Origin: Coprinellus micaceus | Taxonomy: Eukaryota; Basidiomycota; Agaricomycetes; Agaricales; Psathyrellaceae | Assembly (NCBI GenBank): GCA_951394405.1 | Contig: OX596342.1 | Span: 1,984,001 to 2,048,000, forward strand | Direction of reading: 5' to 3' | DNA: 64,000 bases | In this document: positions 1 to 12,188 of the stretch, piece after piece | Position numbering within the stretch: the first letter of the stretch is position 1 | Layout of the letters: each line of letters begins with the position of its first letter | Notes under the pieces: model-generated | The model's database searches: none | Told to the model about the DNA's origin: nothing | Seen by the model: the letters and a program-made list of their open reading frames with translations, nothing else | Made by a program: the position numbers and the translations under genes

Positions 1-936
1 ATGGAAGACGGAATGAAGTTCAATCCATACCCCGTTGTCCGAAACGGCTCGACAATCTTCCCTTGGAGTGTTCACCGGATCAATCCTTCCTCTCTCCCTG
101 TCCTCAATGTCAACGCCGCGAAGGACCTCAACAAATGGCTCAGTCTCCACATCGCGTCCATGATGTCGAATCGCGAACGAAAGCTACGCAAGAAGCGCAA
201 GCACGACGCCCTCATGTTCGCCAAGGACACCATACACATGATCTTCACGTACGCATCTGGGATACAAGGTTCCAAGAAACCAAGGAGGATATTCCAGCTC
301 GTTGACGAAGAGAAGAATAACAGCGACACTATCTTCTTCATCGACAAAATCCGGTTCGACGGTGCGTCCCATACCGTTGTGTGCGATGGATATGTTTTCG
401 CCGGAAGTCCCGCCTGGATAAAGAGCATAATCGGGACACCGATGGAAAAGTCCTTCGGACAGCTGGTTACGAACGCCGACATGGTGAAAGTCCCGATTTT
501 CCAAGGGGAGATGCAAGGATGGAAACAACTACTCCCTGCCTTCGCTGAGCGATGTCGCACTTGGAGCCATAACGCGAACTGCGAGTACAACCTAGAAGGC
601 AACACGATACCGCTGTCCGAGGAAATGGAGGAGGTTCCGCTATGCAGCTGTGGTCAAGGGAAAGAAGTGGACGGGATGCTTGCGGTTCCTCTTTGGAAGC
701 CGTTCGCGCCTTATGTCACCCGGGTTGCGATCTCCCCTTTGTTCGCAGTGTCGTACCTTGAGAGTGTAGGAAGGGCGAGAGGCGGTGGACAGGGAAGGAA
801 GTGTGCGGTGTGCAGAGGTAAGGGCAAGAGGGATGCAGGGTTGAAGACGTGCTCAGGGTGTAAGAAGGTCAGGTACTGCTCGGACGAGTGTCAGAAGAAG
901 GATTGGAAGGCGCACAAACCCAAATGCAAGGCTTGA
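1..936 (+). CDS. MYND zinc-finger protein (possibly 5'-partial)
   Basis: A 311-residue open frame starts with ATG at the first base of the window and ends in TGA, so the true N-terminus may lie upstream. The C-terminus is a complete MYND zinc finger at residues 268-309, spaced C-x2-C-x12-C-x2-C-x5-C-x3-C-x7-H-x3-C. MYND fingers bind two zinc ions and usually mediate protein-protein contacts. The first 260 residues show no domain I recognise. They include a basic stretch near residues 58-68 and a Cys pair (CSC) around residue 217. Such orphan MYND proteins are numerous in Agaricomycetes. The MYND call is secure; the cellular role is unknown. Confidence 0.85.
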   Translation: MEDGMKFNPYPVVRNGSTIFPWSVHRINPSSLPVLNVNAAKDLNKWLSLHIASMMSNRERKLRKKRKHDALMFAKDTIHMIFTYASGIQGSKKPRRIFQLVDEEKNNSDTIFFIDKIRFDGASHTVVCDGYVFAGSPAWIKSIIGTPMEKSFGQLVTNADMVKVPIFQGEMQGWKQLLPAFAERCRTWSHNANCEYNLEGNTIPLSEEMEEVPLCSCGQGKEVDGMLAVPLWKPFAPYVTRVAISPLFAVSYLESVGRARGGGQGRKCAVCRGKGKRDAGLKTCSGCKKVRYCSDECQKKDWKAHKPKCKA

Positions 937-2520
937 GCTTGGGCGCGTGTAAACAGTGAGCTGTTCCAAAGCGCTTGGTATACATGACATGTCGAAAGCA
1001 CGTACAATGTTGAATGGACACCCCATGACATAGACTGGTCATGGTCCTAATGGCCCGTATGGGTTGGCACATAGTCCAACTAACATGGGCCCACCATAAC
1101 CTTGATTGTCATGGCCCACATGGGCGGGCGGCCCGGCGGCCCGGCCCATGCGAATCCAGACTTCAAGGCTCGGTGCTGGGCTGGAGGCGGAGTCTGATAA
1201 GCAGATAGCAAATATAATATTAGTGTTATTACGTCTGACGGCAATGATGTAGGACACCAACAAGTGGCCGTGATGTGACGCTGTCTGTGTTATTCTCGGC
1301 CATAAAGATTTCACATCCGGCTCATGCCACTAGCATCTGGTCCATGCCTCGTACGGGCCGTACCTATGTCGTTTCAACTTTCACAAGAACCAAGAGTTGC
1401 AGGGTCTCTTTGTCAGGCTCCTCCCACATTACGGCGGTATAGCGGCAGAGCATCTCATCCGCCATCAGCTCCGAGGAAGTCCTGAGCCACCAGAGGCTTC
1501 TATCGCAAATTTTGGCATTTGCGAAGGGGATGATTAGAGTTCGTGCTCTTCTCGCAAGCACCTTTTCAAGCGCTATCATGGCTGAAGCGACTCTTCCCAT
1601 TACTGTATTGTTGTGGAAGGTACCACTTGTTCACGCACACCTTGACCAACCCGAAAAAGCAGGGGATAGATGTTGATATTTGAATCCGGCGTGACTGCTC
1701 AAAGGCTTGAAGATCCTACCCATTGATGACCTACAGAGGCTGCCAAATATCAAGGTGTCCCAACCCCTTTGTTGGAAAGCACTCAAGGCCCGCGTATATA
1801 AATTCCTGCCGGACTTTCATCTAGACCCGTGGAGGACTTCGAAGATGTTGAGTGAGGTCGGGATCAACGGCGTTGAGGTTGGAGAACGCTCTGTGCGGGG
1901 ATTGGGGACACGTCTCTTTCCCATGGATGACACCTTCTATCCTCGTCTCCCGCCACCTCTGTTTCAATGTATTTTTTCGCTGGGCACTGCTCCATACCCC
2001 GCGCACCTCTCGAGATCACACGGAATTTGTTGCGGATTACTTCCCCCATTTTCTGTCGTGCTTCCCCCTCCAATATCTTACTTTGCCCGGCTCAAGTGTC
2101 GCTCACTATCGGGCGTCAAAGGGGGACGCATGAAGCCAAGGCCATTCATTATGGGTGAAGGCAGCATTTAGACTGGGGTCTCCTGGTCTCAGTAGCTAGG
2201 ATCAGTTGAATAATCCAGTCACGGCGGAATAAAAGCGTCGTAGGGCGATATAGTTCCCCGTTGATATAGGCGCCCATATCCGCTCTAGTCTTCAGGACCC
2301 TGGGAGGAGGCTGCTGTGACTCAGCATGCTCATCGGCGACAAGGGGTGAAGAGGCATATTCTGTATATTGCTTTCCCACTGGACTACCTTGCTCCGGTTC
2401 GCTTAACAGTCCATTGCAGTGCCAAGTAGGCAGGGAAGGAGGCCGCTCGGGGGGGTCATACCTGCTGCGCTCCACTCATTTGCACATATCACGGAAAGAA
2501 TATTAAATAGAACCTCCCTT
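937..2520. other. Intergenic stretch, no supported gene
   Basis: No convincing exon chain is visible. A 78-residue minus-strand frame at 1364-1600 has a protein-like composition but no recognisable motif or splice context. The interval 1050-1150 is rich in GGGCC/CCCATG words resembling transposon remnants. Confidence 0.4.
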
Positions 2521-2524
2521 GTCA

Positions 2525-3240
2525 AGCTAGAATCTCTCCATCATGAAACTCGGCAGCCAAGGCACCATCGAGGGCACGAAGGGTTTCAGGTGCCTGAGTA
2601 ATTTTGAGTCCCCCATGACTACACCCTTCCCGTGGAAGACAGGATGCTGGCGCTGGTTGTTCTTCCTCAGGGACAACAACCGAGCTTCCTGGTAAGGTAT
2701 TCGGCATACCTGCCGAAATCCCCCGTTCATCGTTTGATCCTCTAGTGCGGTCCATACCTGCCTGTAGTCTACGGGTAGGCCGAAATTCCCCAGACGAGGC
2801 GCTAGCTAAACGCCTTGCCACCCTCGATGTACTGATACTCAATCCTCAACCTGTTAGAAGATAAGCTGGCTTTGTGTTACAGTGTTAAACGCCCAACATC
2901 TAAGACATATTCCCATGGATCAGCACGGTAGAGATCGGTCAGACCAGTTCACAGGAGATATCCTAGGATGAAATACACCCCGCTTGAGGGTTCCACAACT
3001 TACTTGCAGCTTCCTCAGCGGAATATGCCTCCATTTGAATTTCTACAAGGTTGATCAGGTATCCAAGTCCATATAGCTCTACCAGCTCAGCAACACTAGC
3101 TGTATGCAGGGGAATCTCGATGGAAGGTGGGTTTATAGCGGTACTCTGGGGCGGCTCCCAGAATCAGGCAAACCATCGACGTGCAATTGGGCCTCTGGAT
3201 TATAAAAGACAGGAGACAACGTAGACCTTGATTTAAGCGG
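2525..3240 (-). CDS. Possible fragment of an unrecognised spliced gene
   Basis: On the minus strand a protein-like exon around 3240-3008 ends in a stretch rich in Glu, Leu and Tyr, followed by a good donor (GTAAGT). A second open stretch at about 2840-2525 has normal amino-acid composition and ends in a stop. I could not fix the joining intron or a start codon. No domain is recognised. It may be a degenerate gene or fungal-specific hypothetical protein; treat the boundaries as approximate. Confidence 0.25.
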
Positions 3241-3835
3241 ACGACAATCAATTTCTGCGGAGAATCGCTGCCGTGAAACAGAGGTAGAGGTTTGAGCCCC
3301 CTGTCTTTGGCCATGGAAATCCGGCCTACCCTAGAAGCCCCGCTAGCATCCCTTTGGCATCCATAGCCCCATCCTCCCATATCCGCCCGCCTCATGCTCA
3401 CATCCCGCCATCTCCGAACAACCGGCAGTTACAGGCACAGAGAACCAAGCTTGCACAAACATCGCACACACCGATCATGACCGTGCTACCCATTTCCATT
3501 TGGGTCATCACACATGCAGGCCGACACACGCCGGAGAACACATAACTCTCCCCCATCTCCATGGGGCTCCTAATTCGGGCCCCGTCCTGCCTCATGCCGT
3601 GACGATGATTTTCAGCGGTGCCCATCACGGTCAATATCCCCCGGTGGTCCCTTTGATCCAATCCCTGCGCGTACCCACAGTCCCCCAGTGTGGCCGAATA
3701 GGTCCCGCCCATATGGGCCACCATCAACCTCCCACTTCCCATACCCATATGGGCCCATCCGGCCCTTTCCTGCTGGACTTTTAGCCAGCCCATCTCGCCC
3801 TTTGGGCACAGTGCCCTGCTGCTGAATGCCCTGGA
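3241..3835. other. Intergenic stretch with palindromic CCCATATGGG words
   Basis: No gene seen. CCCATATGGG occurs near 3710 and 3744, with related words near 1050-1120. The left limit of homology with the NLR-3/F-box locus lies close to 3835. Confidence 0.4.
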
Positions 3836-3837
3836 AT

Positions 3838-4012
3838 GGACCACCTGTAGCGTTCTGTTTCGCTACAATTATGGAGATGGTGGTGATTGGGCCAAGCTGA
3901 ATCACGCAAATGACGAGCTGGGGTCTTCAGTCGCAAGATGGAAGATCTAAAACCATATTCCGGAGGTGCAAAGGGAGGGGTCGTTGTCCCAAACTTGTCG
4001 GCGACTTGGTGG
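3838..4012 (-). pseudogene. Broken 5' end of an F-box gene
   Basis: The minus strand from about 4012 aligns with the first exon of the intact F-box gene at 33572 (shared VADK start region and the PPE segment of the F-box). One A is missing in the codon after PPE, and the expected frame then meets a TAG within a few codons. Similarity stops near 3838, so the rest of the F-box/LRR-like gene is absent. It lies head to head with NLR-1, exactly as the intact copy does with NLR-3. Confidence 0.75.
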
Positions 4013-4139
4013 TCGGGAACGATGCGAGGAACGCTTGTTGAGAGCGCTGCGGGTCGCTGTGGGAAACCTCGATCGACATTTATATCTCCGACGGCGCCTA
4101 TCGAAGCAACGTGGACCCTTCTCTCCTCTAACGCCGACC
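4013..4139. promoter_or_regulatory. Shared upstream region of NLR-1 and the F-box remnant
   Basis: About 130 bp separate the divergent starts. The sequence is recognisably similar to the 33419-33571 interval upstream of NLR-3, including the coding-strand segment ending in the ATGAGCGATAG start. Both directions probably depended on this short region; no TATA box is obvious. Confidence 0.45.
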
Positions 4140-6840
4140 ATGAGCGATAGAGCAACTTCTCCCCCCATTGAGTTCTTTAGTGGCGCCCAGCACTTCAATA
4201 TCGAAAACCAATACATATCGGTGACGAGTCCCTCCTCCCCGACGCACAATGGTTAGTTCAAGTCTCACTGCTCCCATCGATTGCCATCGATTGCCATCGA
4301 TTGACACTTTGGACGTGAAAGTTGCGGAAATCCACAGGCTGCTCTCACCCGTCCCAGGCGCTTCCCATACACGCAATACCAAGAGGTCTCCCCCCGATTC
4401 CACTTGCCTCCCCGGGACGAGAACGCAGCTGCGGAACAGGGTGATGACCTGGGTCAAATCCGGTATCCACGAACCACCATCCAACCCAGACGGAGCTGAA
4501 CGTGGATGGAGGGACGACTATGGCTACTACCATCTCAACCCGCCCAGCGAAAAGCATGTCGTCTGGCTCTGCGGTCCTGTCGGGTGCGGGAAGTCAGCCA
4601 TTGCCCAGATCGTGGCGAAGGAGGCTGAGGAGGAAGGGCTACTAGCCGCGAGCTTCTTCTTCTTCCGCGGGATGGGGGATAGGAGCAGGATTACCCGACT
4701 TGCTGACACTCTGGCATGCGAAATGGCGGAGGGGGTCCCCGCCACGGTACCTCACATCAGGGATGCGTTAAGCAAACCATTCGGTCTGCAAGGCGCATCG
4801 ATCGAGACGCAATTCGAGCGGCTGATCTACCACCCACTTCGGGCTGGATTAGGGAATGGCGCCAAGCGACCGTATCTCATTCTTCTCGATGGCGTTGACG
4901 AATGCGAAGACCGCGAAGAGGTCGCAGAGTTCATCGATCACATGTTGAGTGTGCTCGACCAGAATCCAGATTTCCCCCTCCGCTTCTTCATTTCCAGCCG
5001 GATTGAAGAGCACATCAGAGAGCGTATCGAGACGAACCAAGTGCACGTCCTCAACCTCCGCGACCACCATTCTGACAACGACATCGCCACCCTGGTGCAG
5101 CACACCTTTACGGTTGCGGCGACCCGGAATCGTGTCATTCGTTCATACGGGAAATGGCCGTCTGATGACGAGGCCAAAGCGTTGATACGACATGCGAAAG
5201 GCTCCTTCATCTTCATCAGGACACTTCTGAATTTCATTCTTGGGATGGAGTCGAAGAGGGATGACGGACGGACACCCATGGAACGTTTTAAGTTGGCTCT
5301 CAACATGGATCCTGGGCTCGACGGCCTTTACGAGGACATCCTCCAACAATCCCGACATATCCCACACTTCCAGAACGTCGTTCTAACAATTTCACACCTC
5401 CTGGAACCGCTTTCAATATCCAGCCTGGCGCGTCTCCTGGACATCCCGACGTTTGATATTGTCAATGTCCTCATCCCTCTTCAGTCGGTCATCCATGTCC
5501 CTGGCGATGACGAGACGCGCGTTACCCTCTTCCACACTTCCCTCCGTGACTTTATCAAGGACGCGAGCCGTTCTCATTCAGTCTTCCCAGTGGCGGCACG
5601 ACTCGGGCATAAGGAGCTCATAGCTCGCCGGTGCCTTCTACTTCGGTTCCTGGGGAACAATGGGCCAAACGAAAGTACCTTTCCATACGCCATGCACTAC
5701 TGGGTCCCCCATTGGCACGAAGCCTATAGCCATATCGATGATGTTGGACAGTGTGTCGACATCCTCACGGGCGCCGGGTTAGGGGAACGCGGCCCCATCC
5801 CTCTTAGACTTACGACCGTTCTGTTTGGCGCTTTGAGCCAACCGAGTGCCCCCCAAGCCGGATCTCTTCGACACCGCCATGAACATGAACACCTTTGGCT
5901 CGCGGGTGTCTTGGGACAGTCGCAATCCAGGGCGGCCATGGATATCAACCTTCACATTGCCATGCCCTTACGCTCTGGCGGGCCGACCGAAGATATCAAT
6001 CTCTCGCTTCACCAATGCTTGGTGATGCACAAGATGAGGTGCATTGTATCTTGCCACCCCCGGGACTCAATCCTTTCCGAGTTCGTCATTGGATACTTAC
6101 CAGAGTACCTAACAATAATCGCCGAAGCTTGCCTCGAAAAGGCCGACCGTGACGACGGCTACGACCTCTGGACCTTCCTCCAGACCCCCTACCAGCCGGA
6201 CCAAATATCTCACCATGATCAATCACTCCGTGACCCGCCTCTACCGTATGGGGGCAACCATTTCTCGCGGGATATCGGCAAGCTGCGGGGTATCGTTGAG
6301 GAAATCCACACAAGCGTAAGTTTCGAGTTACGGTTATCCGTCGGCGCAATTTCCACAGTGCTAAGCCCTTCTCAGCATCCTGGGAGATGGGATTCCGGGG
6401 AGACAGCTGGAGATATTCCGAGCCATTGCATTATCTACGTGAGTCGATCTCCTTACGGCCGAACCTTACCACTACTTTAGTATGTATGCTTACCTCCGTT
6501 GAAATTGTAGAGGGAAGACGGACTCAGTGCTCTAGATATGGCTGAAGTAAGTTTTCAACGCTCTGAAGTTGGCCTTCAGCTCATATCCCTCCCTGTATCT
6601 CAGATCTTTCTCGACTTGGAACACATCTGCCCCCAGCCACTTGGACAGCGGGTTGCGAAACATGTCATCATTCACGTTTATGATGGCCTGCTCGTTTGCA
6701 TTTGTATCATGCCCAGCATTAACAGTCACCAATCTGGCATTAGGTGGCAATCTAGGGCGGTAGCCTGCTTCAATCTATACACAGACGATATCTTTGAAGA
6801 GTTTTCCAAGCATTGTGCCAAGGCGCTACGACTTCGGTAA
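4140..6840 (+). CDS. NACHT-domain NLR-like protein (NLR-1)
   Basis: Five exons give an 813-residue protein: 4140-4251, 4322-6315, 6376-6438, 6511-6546 and 6604-6840. Exon 1 encodes an N-terminal motif (FFSGAQHFNIENQYISV) common ahead of NACHT domains in mushrooms. Exon 2 holds the linker signatures SHTR and CLPGTR, Walker A (GPVGCGKS), the FFFFRG segment and Walker B (LILLDGVDECED), then a long helical region. Three small 3' exons encode a conserved tail that includes DGLSALDM. NACHT proteins are STAND ATPases that oligomerise on sensing a ligand; in fungi many act in non-self recognition and cell death. No WD40, ankyrin or TPR repeats are present, so the sensor is the unrecognised C-terminal part. 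The start is fixed by the parallel with NLR-3, whose exon 1 is also 112 nt. Confidence 0.85.
4274..4303 (+). repeat. Three tandem copies of CCATCGATTG in NLR-1 intron 1
   Basis: The 10-mer is repeated exactly three times. The orthologous intron of NLR-3 has only one copy, which accounts for most of the length difference (70 versus 62 nt). It is a local slippage expansion inside an intron. Confidence 0.9.
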
Positions 6841-7896
6841 TATGTGCAGCTTTACAATATATCTCATCTTTGATACGATAGAACTCATGGGGTGTGTGAC
6901 AGACATTCTTTCCCCCGATGCTTGAATTTCCATACAAACCCCAAAGCTAACAGAAGTTCGCCGGACCGGCGTTTACAAAGCACGGGCGCCTAACGTATCT
7001 GACTCGGAACGTCGCCTGACCTACGGCTTCGAAGATAAATGGAAGCCAGACTGATTTTTCTGGGGCATAAGCCCATTCCGATCGCCGGGGGTTGCCTCAA
7101 ATTCGATAGCCTATCGGAGCCACCCTGCTTCGAATAAATCGCGGAGTATAATTAGCTCTGCATCAGCCGATGGTAAGGGAGATACGCCGAAGACAAACAG
7201 GACGGCAAAATGAAGTCGGGCAATTCACTCGTGCCGGAGTATACGATGCAAGTTTCTGTTCATTAGCGCTTAGCGCGCCGCATACATAAACTCATTCACG
7301 ACTGAATTTACAATTGTGTAGGCCCCTAGCCTGAGTTCGTACCCTTCCCGAGGGTACCCCTCGGGCACCCCTAGTTTCCCTTTCTTCCCTCTTCGTTCCC
7401 TCTAGATGTGACAATATGATTTTACCTACGTCAACTGTTAACTACGACCTCGACGACCGGTTTACCAACCGTCTGAACACTCCTGAACGTCGCTTGCATG
7501 CTTACGCTCCATCGTGACATTATCATAACATTAGATACCTCCTACTAAATCGTATATCCGTCAGATGATCGTTCTCTCTGAAGCACGGGCGGGATAAAGT
7601 CGTGCTGAATCGAGACCGGAGGGGACCAAGGAGGCCATTTTAGGAAGTCCACGAGCTTTCCTGGGTTACACCCAACCCCAATATTAACAAACGCTTACTT
7701 TCGACTACGGACCCAACCTTCAACAGCGGAGTGACGGGCGCCTAATTTGCATTACACGTGACGTTGTTGTGACTGTGACACCCGTTCTGCACTGCCCCTT
7801 CAAGTTGTTGTTTCTTTCCTCCTTTCCCCTTACCCACTGCTCCGCCTCTTTCACGACACACCCTTACTAAATTTTCCTTCCGAGCGCATCGTACCT
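6841..7896. other. Intergenic region between NLR-1 and NLR-2
   Basis: About 1.05 kb with many stops in all frames and no recognised element. It presumably holds the NLR-1 terminator and the NLR-2 promoter. A pyrimidine-rich stretch (7800-7890) precedes the NLR-2 start, common in basidiomycete promoters. Confidence 0.4.
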
Positions 7897-10801
7897 ATGA
7901 GTGGCGCATATCGGGAATCCGAGGACTCGGAATCCGCGAACCAAATGCCTCGAGGCCCAAGCATACGTGAGTCAATGCTTTGCTGTGTGAACTGGTGGCG
8001 CGAGCTCACTTGGCAATGTGGCTGTTATCTCGAGTAGACCACCACTACGGCTCTATCCATATCGAGCAAGCACGAAACGTGAACACTGGACCCAACTACG
8101 GTGGGCGATCTTCCTGTCGACTGCCTCTTTTCCATTTTTAGCTGACCGCGCGGTGCTTAGGGATCCTCAATCAGCACGCCGTATGGGGGAGCCAGATGCC
8201 CCAGGTATTTTCAGATGCTCTTCCACAAACCTTGCGACCCATTCCAGACGCAACCCATACTCGCGATCGCAGGCGATCGCCTCCGAACTCGAGCTGTCTT
8301 CCTGGAACAAGAAAGGCAGTGCTAAGAAGAATCATGGGATGGGCGATGGACGCGAGTTTCGATGATTCGGGAGACCGCCCGGAATACTTTCGTTCACTCC
8401 CTCGTCTATCACAGGCAATGCCTATGCCCAGGAGGAGTCAGCACGTCCTCTGGCTCTGTGGGCCAGCCGGTGACGGAAAATCTGCCGTCTCGCACGCAAT
8501 TTGTGAAATGTTGCAGGACCAGGGACGACTCCTAGCGAGCTTCTTCTTCTTTCGCGGGTCGCAGGTCAGGAGTAGAATCGCCAGGTTTATCGCGACTCTG
8601 GCGAGTCAGATGGTCGAAGTCCTGCCCGAAACCGCCCCCCTGGTCGCAGCCGCGCTACGAGTGCCTCACCTCCAGGGATCAGCAGCGACGACGCTGTTCC
8701 ACCAATTGATCATCCAGCCCTTCCAAGCGGTTGTGATTCCCGCACGCAACCCCAACTCCTCGGGCAAACGACGCCGTACCCCTACCAATTCTTCGGGGCC
8801 GTATACGATTGTGGTGGATGGTTTTGATGAATGTGAAGACCGAGACGACGTCGCGGACTTCATCGACGCAGTTCTCAAGTTATTTGATGAACTCTCCGAT
8901 TTACCCCTCCGATTTCTGCTAGTCAGCCGGATTGAGGCGCATATCCAAGGACGGCTGGCAGGAAGAGAAGTCCACATTGAGAACCTTCACAATCATCCTG
9001 CCTTCGACGATATTGTGATGCTCGCCAACCACACCTTCAAAACTGCTGCAAAGCGAGACCGCGTCATTCGATCTTTTGGGAGGGAATGGCCTTCAGAGAC
9101 GCATATCCGGAAACTCATTCACCAGGCCGATAATTCCTTTATCTTCATCAGGACACTACTCAACTTCATTCTTGGCCTAGAATCATCGATGGATGATGGG
9201 ATGACACCAATGGAACGCTTCGAGTTATCCTTGGGGATGAATGGGCTCGATAGCCTATACTTGGACACCCTAAAAAGGTCACAACACATCGCCCATTTTG
9301 TGGACGTGCTCTTCATCACCGCGAGTCCCACACTTGTTGGGGGGAACAAATACCCTCCCCCATCTATATCAGACGTGGCCTTGCTTCTCAATATTCCCCA
9401 ACCAAACGTCGTCAACGTTCTCATCCCCTTACAGTCCATCATATATGTCCCCGAAACCGATTTCACTCCAGTCACACCATTCCACGCTTCATTTATCGAC
9501 TTCGTCCAAGACGAGGAAAGGTCAGGTCTCATACCATCATCCCAAATGGAGCGCTGCAGGGACAACCTTTGCTGCCGGATTATTGAACTGAATTTCCTCG
9601 TGCCCCTCGATGAACGTAAAGGCTTGTCGCAGTTGTACGATCCCGCCACAGCATGGATGCACCTGGGTAGCAGGCTGTTGAAGGGTCCCCAACTCAAATG
9701 CCCAATCACGCTCTTCATCGACGTCGCTCTGGGGCTGATGCCAAGGCGAGAGCTGGAAATGCGATTGGCATTTTTCTTCTCTTGTGAAGACGCATTCAGG
9801 CCTTCGGAGCAGTCGCGTCCCTGGACCAATTTCCACTGGCATGAACCCGAGTGTTTCGACCCTTATGCACCGTATTCAGGCGAGGATGATAAGCGGTCGA
9901 CTGCATCTACCAACACTCTATCTGATGGCCTATGTTGGCTCACTCGCAACCATTTCGCGTGCGCTCGAGATAAATTTTCCATCCAACTGCACGGGAAACC
10001 ATCCCCGCCGCGCGATCCCTCTGTTTCGCGATGCGTGGTCATGCATTCAATGCTCGGATTCATGGAGTCTCTAAACCCCAGTATCTTCGAAATTCCTTGG
10101 ATCCAGCACTTGACCCTCGCGGTCGTCTCCCCGGAAATTATACCCCCCTTGCAAAGGGACATTCGCGAGCCCACCACAGATACGGAAACCCTGCCAGCTT
10201 TTCTTCGGTCGAACTACGTCCCCAGGGTGAGCCCACGGGAATGCTCTTTCGAAATCGAGAGGCATAGGCTATGGCGCCTCGGTCCAGGTATGCAACTTGC
10301 TATCAACGCTTTGGAAAGTAGGGTCAGTCATGCGTCGTCTCAATCAATGCATCGTCAAGCTGACCACTCCGCGCAGTTCCCAGGCCTGCTTGCCACCACT
10401 CCTGTGTGCCAGTCCACCCCTAACAGCTACTCAGTCACCTCTGTAGGTCCTTCCACGAACCCGTACCCCGCTGTATGGCTAAACGTCCTCGGTTGACAGA
10501 AATCCAAGGGCCCTTCAATTGTCGACATGGTGAACGTGAGTCCGCACCCCTTTGATAGTGATTTATATGCCTTCTGAGGAGCGCTTTGCAGGTCTTCCGT
10601 ATTCTATTCCCACCCGAAGTCCATGGACCGTTGAAGAGAAGTGTCACTCTGATCATCGGTACACAGGATGACCCGATTGTGTTCAAATTCGCGGCGCATG
10701 GTGCTCAGAGTATGAATGAGCGGGATCTGCGGCCTTGGCGTCGATTGCATGTACAGAGATGTCTCATGTCAGGGCTTCGTCCGGAAGCAGCCCAAGATTG
10801 A
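7897..10801 (+). CDS. NACHT-domain NLR-like protein (NLR-2)
   Basis: Six exons give an 868-residue protein: 7897-7966, 8038-8100, 8161-10322, 10377-10442, 10500-10535 and 10592-10801. The 63-nt exon 2 is phase 1 on both sides and encodes a motif ending EQARNVNTGPNYG. Exon 3 has the linker SHTR-type signature (THTR), CLPGTR, Walker A (GPAGDGKS), FFFFRG and Walker B (VVDGFDECED). The tail exons encode FPGLLA, GPSIVDM and a C-terminal segment starting VFRILFPPE, each matching NLR-6 and NLR-7. It differs from NLR-1 in its N-terminus and is closer to NLR-6/7 in exon layout. Acceptor choice at 8160 is forced by phase, since the nearer AG would break the frame. Predicted role: STAND ATPase receptor. 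Confidence 0.85.
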
Positions 10802-12188
10802 TAGTAGGCGCTATACACCGAATAGTACTGAATCCTTGGTCCTTTATCCTACTAGCGTCGAAGCCGAAAGACCCGGAGAACCCGGGGGCATGCATCCTGA
10901 ATGCACTTTCCAGCGACATGGCCTTGTTTCTGGGTGTGCTGAATGCGCCTGAGTCCTGAGTTCACCCAAACTTCCACTTCTTCCTCCGGCCCTTCTGGAG
11001 CGATTTTTTAAATGTAGATCGCGTTTCGTTTTATGTACATGTACATTGGCAACACACCCTCTGGACGCCACCTCAAGGCCTCAAGCCTGACCACTGGCCT
11101 CGAAGTCGCTGGAGAGCAGTGACTTGCCCCAACTTATATACAGAAAACATCCTTGAGGAAATTTCATATGATATCTCGACCCGTACGATCTACTTATGAA
11201 TGCTTACTCCCTCCCATTCGCCTGAATGTCATGGTGAGAGTCATACCATCATTCAGATTGAGGAACTCTCTCAAATACGATGCGCCTACCTACTAAACGT
11301 CGATTGGTACTACACGGGAGAATAGTGGACGCCAACAAGCCGACCTCCAGGTCTTAGTCTTAGTCTTAGTCTTATTACCACTCCAAGATCTCGGTTCATC
11401 TCGCCTCCCTGTGTAAGTGGCCTTCAAAGGGGGTTTAGGGCATTACGACTGGAACACGCCGTGTCGCCCAGTCTACCCCGTTGACCCGGTGCATTAATTA
11501 AACCTGTTCATTTCGCCTCGGAACCGTCGGCGGGCGCCTATCTTCAGCGCTCTCTCCCATCATCATGGCCGCGCGGCGTTTCAAGGCCAGGGGGGCGCAG
11601 GCAGCTGATTCTTACCAGGTACCCCTCGTTAATTTCCGACTCGAATGATACGCCGAGCTAATAGGGGAGGCTGGAGAGATGTGCCTCAGGGTGCCTGGAA
11701 ATGCAAGTGGAGGAACCTCGGGGGTATCATTGGCGGGGGTAACACGCTCGCTGCGCTACCCCTGTACTTGATTACCGGGTTCGCCAACCGCGGGCACACC
11801 TCCCACTGACGTGTCGTTTCAGGTGCCTTGAAGTTGGTTGGGGGGTCATCGAACGCACGGTCGCCCCAGGGGTGCATAGGGGTGGGGTCGGAGGTGTGAA
11901 ACCAGGATAGCCCTTGGATTGGCGTAGCAACAGTTCAACGAAACGGTCACGATAGGAGCAACCGATGAGTCTCTAGCCCTAATGATACAACACTTAGTGT
12001 GTGCTTTGAGTGGTACGCGTACAACAGCAACGACGGCGGTGGGGTATAATGCAAGCGACTTGGGAGAGCATTGTCCGATTTCCGGGATTATGTTTGGTGT
12101 AGGTTCGAGGGGGAGCATAGGGAGGGGTGACTACGACGGGAGCGTCAGCGAAAACTTCGCCCCTGAAGAAGGTAGACGACTCACCATA
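10802..12188. other. Intergenic stretch with a short GTCTTA repeat
   Basis: About 1.4 kb without a supported gene. Around 11346-11372 the hexamer GTCTTA is repeated about four times. No transposon ends are seen. Confidence 0.4.

Noticed and set aside
1707..2171. 154-residue plus-strand frame in the first intergenic region
   Set aside because: Composition is atypical, overlapping frames on both strands are open too, and there is no motif or paralogue in the window.
9119..9829. 236-residue minus-strand frame opposite NLR-2
   Set aside because: It overlaps the coding NACHT exon and lacks any recognisable motif or splice context.
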